64,000 bases of DNA from Selaginella tamariscina. Lineage: Eukaryota; Streptophyta; Lycopodiopsida; Selaginellales; Selaginellaceae. Shown one piece after another: positions 12,201 through 21,949 of this stretch. A model generated the notes under the pieces. That model was given only the letters and a program-made list of their open reading frames with translations, did not search any database and was not told where the DNA came from. Location of the stretch: NCBI GenBank assembly GCA_003024785.1, contig PUQB01000045.1:671028-735027 (forward strand), given 5' to 3'. Each line of letters starts with the position of its first letter. The stretch's first letter is position 1. A program made the translations under genes and the position numbers.

Positions 12201-14180
12201 GAAGGAGGAGAAGGAGAAGGAGAAGGAGAAAACAGGAGAGTCGGATACAGGAAAGGTAGAAGAGGACGTAGGAGTTACTTGAAAGGCAAAAAGGTGGAAA
12301 GGAGCAGGATCAGTGGCGAGTTCATGCATGGTAGTGGTAAGAACTCGGAGAGGAGAAGGAGGGAGCTGTGACTGAAAAAGAGGAAGGATCTTGGGGGTGG
12401 AACAGAAGAGGTAACAGAAAGAGAGGATTGGAAAAACCTGTGTGGATGTTGATGAGTGTACAGGATTGGAAGAATCCTGTACAGAGTCCGTGGTTGCGCA
12501 GAGTGGAAGAAGCCTGCGAATGTGCTGACGAATCAACAGGAGGTGGATCCTGTTGAGGAGGAACCTTCGACACTGATACAGGATTGGAAGAACCCTGTAC
12601 AGGACACCGCAAACTTACAGGAGTGGAGAGAGCCTGCGGATGTGCTGAGGAACTGACATGAGGTGAATCCTGTCGAGGAGGAGTCTTCAACACTGGTACA
12701 GGAACAGGCACGGTCAATCCTGTAGCTTGTACTGCCTCAGATACTAAGGATGTATCCTGCACACAGGAAGGTACAGGATTGATCCTAGCTGTGGAGAGGA
12801 AAACGTGAGCGTCCTAGACCTCCAGTCGATCTGCGGATTTGCAACAACGAACCATGGCATGCCCAAAATGATGGGAGTCGACCGAGTCTTGATCAAGTTG
12901 AAGGAAATTGAACAGTTGAATGTGCCATACTGCAGAGAGAGGTTCGGTAGCATGGGTAACTGCGCCAGAAGCAATTAGACGCCCATCGGCCACCTCTACA
13001 GGAACTGCACGCTTCAACTTCACCACCGAAATGCCATGTTGAGTTGCAAACGTGTCATCCATGAAGCATGCATTTGCACCAGTGTCTAACAAGGCAAACT
13101 CCATGAGCTCTCGATTATTAAGATGAATGTGTACAGGAAACTTAAGTGATGGATGGTATGAGCAGCACCAATGGAGCCTGCACCTACGTCCAACTTCGCG
13201 GCTCCTAGACGAAGTGGACATTGGAGTTTTCCGACTGAACTTCAGCTTCAACTTCACGCGTCTTGAAGTTCCTGGCTTTAATAGGACAATCTGCCACCTT
13301 GTGTCCTGCTCCACCACAATACAAGCACAGGTTCTCACTGCGACGACGTTGCTTCTCAGCAGCGGAAAGAGGCCACGCTTGGATTTCTCAACCTCCATAG
13401 GAACTACTCCAGAAGGTGGTGCAGGAACATGTACCACAGCTGCAGGATTGGTTTGCAGGAACTGCTGACGGGATCTTTCCTGACGACGCTCGAACAAACG
13501 GTTGTCGCAACGAACAGCTTGTTGCATGATCTCCGCTAATGTTTGGGCATCCGGTAACGTAAGGGAGAAGGTCCTTCACGTCATCCCTCAACCCAAAACG
13601 GAAGTGTTCGATCAATGCAGTCTCGTCCCATGGAATGTTCGTGCAAAGTTGCTGAAATTCGGATGCATAGACGGAAGCTGGTCGGGATCCTTGAGTGAGC
13701 TTCCGTAACTTCGTGCATGCAGAACGGTACTTATCAGGATCTCCAAAACAGGCTTCAAAGGCAGCCACGAAACCTTCAAAGTCTTCCATCAATGGGTCGT
13801 CACGCTCCAGCAAGGGGCAACCCAAGCCCGTGGAGATCCACTTAGTAAGGATGCCAAAAGACCCACCTTTTGAGCATCAGTCGAGTAGCGCCGTGGTTGC
13901 ATACGGATCAAGAGCCGGATCTGATTCAGGAAACCTTGGAAATCGGCACGATTGCCACTGAACTTCTCTGGCATGCTAACCTTCGGCTCCGAAGAAAATT
14001 TGATGAAGAGGGAACCACCGATGCCTGGGAGAGAGCCTGCGCAGCAGCCTTGGAGGATGCATCAGCAGCTGCATGTGCCGCAGTGGTGGAACCTTGCAGG
14101 TCGGTGACCACTTGGCGCAAAGTGGCCAGCTCATGAAGTAACATTTGGTGCTCGCGTTGAAAGCGCTCAAAATCAGCCAT
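9236..14180 (-). CDS. Inner element Gag-Pol with chromodomain, frame-broken
   Basis: Order on the minus strand: Gag starting [11 protein letters not shown] at 14180; a capsid-like region ([19 protein letters not shown]); a CX2CX4HX4C zinc knuckle near 13270-13310 ([10 protein letters not shown], then a break); an aspartic protease ([10 protein letters not shown], about 13090); a Ser/Pro-rich linker (12300-12760); reverse transcriptase; RNase H ([19 protein letters not shown]); integrase with zinc-finger, D, D(35)E; and a terminal chromodomain ([17 protein letters not shown]). The longest open stretch is 9447-11531. Several single-base breaks interrupt the rest, including the segment carrying the catalytic YLDD region at 11530-11740. 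RNase H and integrase read like Tf1/sushi-type chromoviruses. Family certain; coding competence doubtful. Confidence 0.88.
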
Positions 14181-14255
14181 GATCTAGGAAAGAAAAAGAG
14201 GAAAATGAAGGAAAAGAATCAAGAAAAAGGTAGCTGGAAAACGGAGACTATGAAG

Positions 14256-14268
14256 CAGTTACTATCAA
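14256..14268 (-). other. Candidate self-priming primer-binding site, inner element
   Basis: On the minus strand TTGATAGTAACTG begins 2 nt after the 5' LTR end (14271). It is not TGG-initiated, so it does not look like a tRNA 3'-end complement. It is the reverse complement of the R start of the same LTR (plus-strand positions 14561-14573). Confidence 0.6.
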
Positions 14269-14270
14269 AC

Positions 14271-14834
14271 TGTCAAGCCACGATCCAGGAACCAGGAAAG
14301 AACAGGATTCCAAGACAGGAAGGCTTGACTCAGGAGCAGGATAGGACAGACAGGAACTAGGAACTCAGGAGCAAGACAAGACAGGACAGGATCCAGGAGC
14401 AGACAGGAACAGGATAGGATCCGGGACAAGACAGGAAGGCAGGACGGATCCAGGAACAAGACAGGAGCAGACAGGATCCGGAGCAAGACAGGAAGGAAGC
14501 AAAGAGGAAGACAAGAACAAGACAAGAACAAGAACAAGAAAATCGTGTAGAAGACTGGTGTTGATAGTAACTGATTGTACAACAATTAGGTCGGAGCTTT
14601 TATGCTCACAACTCCAAGAGCTAATCTAGGCATGAGTGCTAAAAGTGATTGCATGCATGCAGAGGCTAAGATGAGTCCACATGTCCCTTATCCTCTAGGC
14701 ATATCCTGTGGCATATCCTGTAGGAATATCCTGCAACCGAATCCTGTTCGGAATCCTGGTAGGAATATCCTGTAGGAAAGTCCTGCAACCCATATCTGTA
14801 TCCGGAAACCTGTATTCTGTATCGGGTCGTGACA
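14271..14834 (-). repeat. Inner element 5' LTR
   Basis: A 564-bp LTR running from TGTCACGACCC at 14834 to CTTGACA at 14271 on the minus strand. It carries the TATA-like CATAAAAGC and the R-start 13-mer. It abuts the second half of the outer LTR at the ACTAC duplication. Confidence 0.9.
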
Positions 14835-14839
14835 ACTAC

Positions 14840-15085
14840 GATCAATCTCGTCATGTCTTGTTCTTGTCTTGTTTCCTGTCCTGCTCCTGTCTCGCTCCTA
14901 TTTCCTGTCCGGTTCCTGGGTCCTGTCCTGCTCCTGTCTTGCTCCCGGATCTATCCTGATCCTGTCTTGCTCCTAGATCCGTCCTGTTCCTGTTCCTAGT
15001 TCCTGTCTGCTCTCGGTTACTTTTGAGTCAGGCCTTCTGTTCCTGAATCCTGCTCTCTTCCTGTTTCCTGGATCGTGGCTTGACA
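14840..15085 (+). repeat. Outer 5' LTR, second part (rest of R and U5)
   Basis: Resumes with GATCAATCTCGTC exactly where 8636 left off, as judged against the 3' LTR. It is rich in TCCTG/CTTGTCTTG phrases and ends GTGGCTTGACA. Confidence 0.88.
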
Positions 15086-15087
15086 GT

Positions 15088-15100
15088 TTGATAGTAACTG
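15088..15100 (+). other. Candidate self-priming primer-binding site, outer element
   Basis: TTGATAGTAACTG lies 2 nt after the LTR end and is exactly complementary to CAGTTACTATCAA at 8609-8621 and 20509-20521. No TGG-type tRNA primer site is seen at the LTR edge. Confidence 0.62.
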
Positions 15101-15176
15101 CTTCATAGTTCTCCGTTTTCCAGCTACTTTTTCTTGATTCTTTTCCTTCATTTTCCTCCTTTTTCTTTCCTAGATC

Positions 15177-18100
15177 ATGGCTGATTTTGAGTGCTTTCAA
15201 CGCGAGCACAAATGTTACTTCATGAGCTGGCCACTTTGCGCCAAGTGGTCACCGACCTGCAAGGTTCCACCAATGCGGCACATGCAGCTGCTGATGCATC
15301 CTCAAGGCTGCTGCGCAGGCTCTCTCGCAGGCATCGGTGGTTCCTCTTCATCGAACTTTTCTTCGGAGCCGAAGGTTAGTATGCCAGAGAAGTTCAATGG
15401 CAATCGTCGATTTCAAGGTTTCCTGAATCAGATCCGACTCTTGATCCGTATGCAACCACGGCGCTACTCGACTGATGCTCAAAAGGTGGGTCTTTTGGCA
15501 TCCTTACTAAGTGGATCTCCACGGGCTTGGGTTGCCCCCTTGCTGGAGCGTGACGACCATTGATGGAAGACTTTGAAGGTTTTGTGGCTGCCTTTGAAGC
15601 CTGTTTTGGAGATCCTGATAAGTACCGTTCTGCATGCACGAAGTTACGGAAGCTCACTCAAGGATCCCGACCAGCTTCCGTTTATGCATCCGAATTTAGC
15701 AACTTTGCACGAACATTCATGGGACGAGACTGCATTGATCGAACACTTCCGTTTTGGGTTGAGGGATGACGTGAAGGACCTTCTCCTTACGTTACCGGAT
15801 GCCCAAACATTAGCAGAGATCATGCAACAAGCTGTTCGTTGCGACAACCGTTTGTTTGAGCGTCTCAGGAAAGATCCCATCACAGTTCCTGCAAACCAAT
15901 CCTGCAGCTGTGGTACATGTTCCTGCACCACCTTCTGGAGTAGTTCCTATGGAGGTTGAGAAATCCAAGCGTGGCTCTCTTCCGCCTGAGAAGCAACGTC
16001 GTCGCAGTGAGAACCTGTGCTTGTATTGTGGTGGAGCAGGACACAAGGTGGCAATTGTCCTATTAAAGCCAGGAACTTCAAGACGTGTGAAGTTGAAGCT
16101 GAAGTTCAGTCGGAAAACTCCAATGTCCACTTCGTCTAGGAGCCGCGAAGTTGGACGTAGGTGCAGGCTCCATTGGTGCTGCTCATACCATCCATCACTT
16201 AAGTTTCCTATACACATTCATCTTAATAATCGAGAGCTCATGGAGTTTGCCTTGTTAACACTGGTGCAAATGCATGCTTCATGGATGACACGTTTGCAAC
16301 TCAACATGGCATTTCGTGGTGAAGTTGAAGCGTGCAGTTCCTGTAGAGGTGGCCGATGGGCGTCTGATTGTTTCTGGCGCAGTTACCCATGCTACCGAAC
16401 CCTCTCCTGCAGTTATGGCACATTCAACTGTTCAATTTCCTTCAACTTGATCAAGACTCGGTCGACTCCCATCATTTTGGGCATGCCATGGTTCGTTGTT
16501 GCAAATCCGCAGATCGACTGGAGGTCTAGACGCTCACGTTTTCCTCTCCGACAGCTAGGATCAATCCTGTACCTTCCTGTGCAGGATACATCCTTAGTAT
16601 CTGAGGCAGTACAAGCTACAGGATTGACCGTGCCTGTTCCTGTACAGTGTTGAAGACTCCTCGACAGGATTCACCTCATGTCAGTTCCTCAACACATCCG
16701 CAGGCTCTCTCCACTCCTGTAAGTTTACGGTGTCCTGTACAGGTTCTTCCAATCCTGTATCAGTGTCGAAGGTTCCTCCTCAACAGGATCCACCTCCTGT
16801 TGATTCGTCAGCACATTGCAGGCTTTTCCCACTCCTGCGCAACCACGGACTCCTGTACAGGATTCTTCCAATCTGTACACTCATCAACACCACACAGTTT
16901 TTTCCAATCTGCCTCTTTCTGTTACCCTGCTTCTGTTCCACCCCCCAAGATCCTTCCTCTTTTTCAGTCACAGCTCCCTCCTTCTCCTCTCCGAGTTCTT
17001 ACCACTACCATGCATGAACTCGCCACTGATCCTGCTCCTTTCCACCTTTTGCCTTTCAAGTAACTCCTACGTCCTCTTTACCTTTCCTGTATCCGACTCT
17101 CCTATTTTTCAATCTCCTTCTCCTTCTCCTTCTCCTTCTCTCTTCTTCCCTACCATCCAAGTATCACGCCTTTAAGGACGTTTTTGACAACACAAGGCTG
17201 CAGTTCTTCCTATTCACAGGTCCTACGACTGTCCTATTGATCTTGGAAGGAAAGACTCCACCATTCGGACCGATTTATGCATTGTCACCCACAGAGTTGG
17301 AGGTTCTTCGTCAGTACATCGAGGACAACTTGGCATCCGGCTTCATTCGTCACTCAAAGTCCCCTGCAGGAGCCTATCTTCTTTGTCAAGAAGAAGGATG
17401 GGAGTTTACGTTTGGTTGTGGACTACAGGGGTTTGAATCAAGTCACCATTCGGAATCGGTACCCGTTGCCATTGATCCCGGAACTTCTCGATCGGCTACG
17501 AGGAGCAAAGGTGTTCACGAAGATCGACTTACGAGGGGCCTACAACCTTGTACGGATTCGTCCCGCGATGAGTGGAAGACTGCCTTTCGTACAAGGTATG
17601 GACATTTTGAGTACACGGTAATGCCTTTCGGCCTTACCAATGCCCCAGCCTGTTCCAACACATGGTGAACGACATCTTTCGTGACTTCTTGGACCAGTTT
17701 GTGGTGATCTACCTCGACGACATCTTGATTTTCTCCAAGGACCAGGCGGCACATGACAAGCATGTACGACTAGTTCTAGAGCGGCTTCGCGAGCATGGCT
17801 TGTACGCGAAGTTGGAGAAGTGTTTTTTCGATAGGGATTCGGTGGAGTTCTTGGGCTACATCGTCTCTCCTGCTGGCGTTTCCATGGACATGCACAAGGT
17901 GAAGACCATCGTGGAGTGGGAGAGGCCCAAGTCGGTACGAGATGTACAATGTTTCCTTGGCTTTGCAAACTTCTACAGGCGGTTCATACAGGACTTCTCC
18001 AAGCGTGTACTTCCACTCACAGAACTCACCAAGCGCACAAGGTTTTCTCTTGGTCCGACAAGGCGGAACACATTCACAACACTCAAGGACGTCTTCACGA

Positions 18101-20107
18101 CAGCTCCGATTTTAGCACATCCTGACCCTTCTCATCCTTTCTTTATTGAAGCAGATGCCTCGGATTTTGCAGTAGGATCCGTCCTATCGCAAGTTGGAGA
18201 GGACAAGTTGCTTCATCCTGTAGCTTTTCACTCTCGTAAGTTCCTGTCGGCGGAGATCAATTACGAGATTCATGACAAGGAACTCAAGGCCATTGTGGAT
18301 TCGTTTGAGGAGTGGCGGCATTTCCTGGAAGGTGCTGCACATCCTGTACAAGTTCTTACGGATCACAAGAACCTGGAGTACTTTCAAACGGCTCGAGTTC
18401 TCAGTCGGCGACAGGCTAGGTGGGCGGAGTTCCTATCACGTTTTGACTTCGTCATCGTCTACAGGCCCGGTTTTCGGAATGGCAAGGCGGACGCATTTTA
18501 GGCGCTCTTACCTTGCACCAAGCCCGGGCGATCCTGCATTTGACTGTCAAAGGCAAGTGTTGTTGGGTCCTGATCGATTCCGGCTTGCGGCACTGCAGGT
18601 TCATCAGGCTCCAGCAAATTCAACACTCCTACAGGACGTCCGTTCGCAGTTGGCTACAGACGACTTGGCAAAGAATGTGTTCTCACACATTCATCCTGAC
18701 GTTGCAAGTTCCTCTTCCTCCAGTTCCCGTCCAGACTACAACCTGTTCACCATACAGGATGGACTCCTGTACCGGGAAGGTCTCCTATACGTTCCTGTTG
18801 GTATTTCCAGGACTCGTGTGGTACAGGATTGTCAATACCCCGGCTACAGGACATTTTGGTGTGGCCAAGACAGTGGAGTTGGTGACTCGCAACTATTGGT
18901 GGCTGGGTTGCGAGGTTTTGTGGAGAGGTTTGTACGGAGTTGTGACACTTGTAGCAGGTCGAAGATGCCTCATCATGCACCCTCTGGTCTTCTTCGTCCT
19001 CTTCCTGTTCCTTCTGCTCCTTGGAGATCCATTTCTATGGATTTCCTCACAGATCTTCCTCCTTCTCGTGGATTCGATGCAGTTCTTGTGGTGGTTGACC
19101 GTTTCACCAAGCAGGCTCATTTCCTACCCTGCAACAAGACAGCTACAGGTCAGACAACTGCTGAGTTGGTGATCCGTGAGGTGTTCCGACATCATGGTCT
19201 TCCTGAGAGCATTGTTTCCGATCGAGGTCCACAATTCATGTCCAAGTTTTGGCGAGAGCTTCTTCGGAGTCTACAGGTTAAAGCGGATCTTTCTTCAGGA
19301 TATCACCCACAAACCGATGGGCAGTCCGAACGCACAATTCAGACCTTGGAACAGTATCTTCGTTGCTTCATCAGTTACCAGCAGGACAACTGGTTGGACC
19401 TTCTTCCAATGGCGGAGTTTGCCTACAACAACTCCGTTCACGCATCTACAGGACAGACACCTTTCTTTGCTCTTACAGGCCACCATCCACGTTTTGACTT
19501 TGCTCCTCCCGCTTCTCCTTCTTCCGCTCCTGCAGTACAGGATCGTCTTCAGCATCTTCGGCAGGTACAGGATGATCTCCAGGTTCATCTTCAGCAGGCA
19601 CAGGAACGATACAAGCATCATGCTGATGCTCACCGTCAGCCGGCACCTGCATACAAGATTGGTGATCTCGTGTGGCTTCTTCGTCGACACATTCGCACCA
19701 ACAGGCCTTCTTCTAAGTTGGATTTTCAACGATTGGGCCCTTACAGGATCGTGGCGGAGGTAAATCCTGTAGCTTTCCGACTCGAGTTACCATCCACGGT
19801 GAAACTTCATCCTGTGTTTCACACCTCCTTGTTGGACCGTATCATCCTTCTTCTCTTCCGGTCGTGTTTCTTCTCCTCCCCCTCCTGTGGTCATTGACAC
19901 TGAACCTGAGTACGAAGTTGCAGCCATCCTTGATTCTCGTCTTCATCGCCACCAACTCCAATACTTGGTGGATTGGAAAGGGTATTTGCCTACTGATCGC
20001 ACTTGGGAACCTGCATCCAACTTACTCCATGCTTCTTCAAGGTTGCTGCCTTCCATCGGCATTATCCTGCTAAACCAGGTCCCAAGACTCGTGGAACTCG
20101 TCTTTAG
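15177..20107 (+). CDS. Outer element Gag-Pol with chromodomain, frame-broken
   Basis: Same domain order as the inner copy, on the plus strand: Gag from ATG 15177 ([11 protein letters not shown]); capsid-like block about 15380-15850; zinc knuckle [10 protein letters not shown] at about 16020; protease about 16240 (the DTG is broken by an indel here); Ser/Pro linker 16560-17160; reverse transcriptase about 17280-17960, with [13 protein letters not shown] near 17705; RNase H 18140-18500 ([20 protein letters not shown]); integrase 18800-19820, with [23 protein letters not shown] and [14 protein letters not shown]; and a chromodomain at 19940-20040 ([17 protein letters not shown]). It ends GTRL-stop at 20107. 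Isolated indels split it into several frames, mostly at positions different from the inner copy. Confidence 0.88.
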
Positions 20108-20118
20108 GGAGGAGGTGC

Positions 20119-20831
20119 TGTCACGATCCGATACAGAATACAGGATTCCGGATACAGGATATGGGTTGCAGGACTTTCCTACAGGATTTCGGATACAGGA
20201 TATGGGTTGCATGACTTTCCTACAGGATATTCCTACCAGGATTCCGGACATAGGATATGGTTGCAGGATATTTTACAAGATATGCCACAGGATATGCCTA
20301 GAGGATAAGGGACATGTGGACTCATCTTAGCCTCTGCATGGGTTGTAGGACTTTCCTACAGGATTCCGGATACAGGATATGGGTTGCAGGACTTTCCTAC
20401 AGGATATTCCTAGTCACTTTTGCATGCATGCAACCACTTCTAGCACTCATGCCTAGATTAGCTCTTGGAGTTGTGAGCATAAAAGCTCTGACCTAATTGT
20501 TGTACAATCAGTTACTATCAACACTAGTCTTACTATGATCAATCTCGTCTTGTCTTGTTCTTGTCTTGTTTCCTGTCCTGCTCTTGTCTCGCTCTTGTTT
20601 CATGTCCTGCTCCTGGATCCTGTCCTGCTCCTGTCTTTTCCGGATCCTGTCTTGTTTTTGTCTTATTCCTGGATCCTGTCTTGCTCCTGGATCCTATCCT
20701 GATCCTGTCTTGCTCCTGGATCTGTCCTGTTCCTGTTCCTAGTTCCGTCCTGCTCTCGTCCTATTCCTGAGTCAAGCCTTCCTATTCTTGGAATCCTGCT
20801 CTCTTCCTGGTTCCTGGATCGTGGCTTGACA
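20119..20831 (+). repeat. Outer element 3' LTR with expanded U3 minisatellite
   Basis: A 713-bp LTR, about 150 bp longer than the outer 5' LTR (559 bp in two parts). The excess is extra copies of a roughly 40-bp U3 unit (GGATACAGGATATGGGTTGC plus AGGACTTTCCTACAGGAT), inserted near 20160-20220 and again at 20340-20410. A polypurine tract, GGGAGGAGGTGC, precedes it at 20107-20118. A TATA-like element is at 20478-20485. Confidence 0.88.
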
Positions 20832-21780
20832 TCCATAGCCCCCTTAGAGACAAGAGTCAGACCCGGTGCCACGATCGTGGCTCGCCAGATGCCAACCCTC
20901 AGAGCCCACACTCGATACCCTTTGGGAACCTGTCTGCCTTAGAGCTCACCCCCACAGTTAGCTAAGTGCATGGACAATGCTCACATTGTGAGTCAGGATG
21001 CGTGATTGGCTGAGCTATGAGCGCTGCCCTCATCTTGATTGGACAAGGAGGCCGAAGAAAAGCCTCAACGACTGCCAAGATGTGCGAGCAGGTTACTAGA
21101 CGAAAGAAGTTGGCTAACTCCCTGGATGCGGCATACCTAAGCACAATAGTGTAGATTTGCCAACAATAAAGGTAGGCTACCCCTAAAGTGTGACGTACCC
21201 AGCAGGCGAGTGGGACACGACAGCATAGCGAGTATGCCTTGATGACATGAGACAAGCACATGTCGGCGGGGAGGAAGGAACTAGAGACCTCTTAGTCTCT
21301 AGCCTGCTTGCCCCACACCTACTCTACCTTATTTATGTGACGGAGCCACCCCCCCCTTAAAATGTTGTTCTAATAAGTGGGCTAGCACAAAAACCTATCC
21401 CCAATGCAAAAGAGACGGTGAGTTTACCTGATTGACCCCATCAACCCCTAAACCCTACCCCAAGGGGTTTAGGGCATGGGGTTGGATCAACCCTAGGGGT
21501 GTTTCTAACCATATCTGACACGCCGAACTCACCGGGGCTAACCAAAAATTCAACTGGGACACGAATCGCCAAGAGGGGGCTTTCTAAAAGGTAAGTTCTA
21601 GCTTCGCCTAGAGTTTCCTGCAAATACCTAGTGACACCCACCGGACCATGACTAGATACCCAAGTGCACTAAGCGGCTTGTTTCTTACTACATCTAGGGT
21701 CTGTCAACAGACTCGGTAGGTAACAACATCAACTTCTAAAGTAAAAGCAAAGAGTCAAAGTAAAAACTATGACATTGAAG
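20832..21780 (+). repeat. Old dispersed repeat, better-preserved copy B
   Basis: The homologue of 5030-5760, GC-richer and less decayed. It contains CCCTAAACCCTACCCCAAGG, a C-run near 21350, and ends AAAAACTATGACATTGAAG. The first about 120 bp (20832-20950) have no counterpart recognised in copy A. No protein is recognised. Confidence 0.5.
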
Positions 21781-21949
21781 TTGTGCAAGTGCAAGTTTGG
21801 TCAAACTTTTGTGAAATATTTGAGTGTCGTTATTTCTCATGATAGTGTTCACCCAAACTCAACAAAGATCCTAGTAAAGGAGTTTCTGGTGATAAAGACA
21901 TATCACGAGCTTCAATGATTCTTAAGCTAAGTCATATACTTGGCACAGT

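Larger units (their letters stand above)
8637..14834 (-). mobile_element. Inner chromodomain Ty3/gypsy element nested in the outer 5' LTR
   Basis: A full-length 6198-bp relative of the outer element on the opposite strand. Its 5' LTR is 14271-14834, gag-pol 14180-9236, and 3' LTR 8637-9224. A perfect 5-bp duplication, ACTAC, sits at 8632-8636 and 14835-14839. The two LTRs of this copy (588 and 564 bp) differ mainly by small indels. Its coding region mirrors 15177-20107 and produces a pseudo-palindrome about 5.3 kb per arm. The duplication and the uninterrupted 3' LTR of the host show a genuine insertion rather than an assembly fold-back. Confidence 0.92.
8324..20831 (+). mobile_element. Outer chromodomain Ty3/gypsy element, split by a nested relative
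   Basis: A complete LTR element on the plus strand. The 5' LTR is split into 8324-8636 and 14840-15085, gag-pol is at 15177-20107, and the 3' LTR is at 20119-20831. Both LTRs begin TGTCACGA and end GGCTTGACA. The interruption is the minus-strand element at 8637-14834, flanked by ACTAC on both sides. The intact 3' LTR reads CTTACTATGATCAATC through the same point. Without the insert the element would be about 6.3 kb. The flanks, TTCAC (8319-8323) and TCCAT (20832-20836), differ by two transitions, so its own target duplication is decayed or absent. Confidence 0.9.

Noticed and set aside
8324..20831. Palindrome as a chimeric-read or missed-adapter assembly artefact
   Set aside because: The symmetry breaks exactly at a 5-bp target duplication inside an LTR, and the arms differ by many independent indels. 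A fold-back artefact would give matching arms without a target site.
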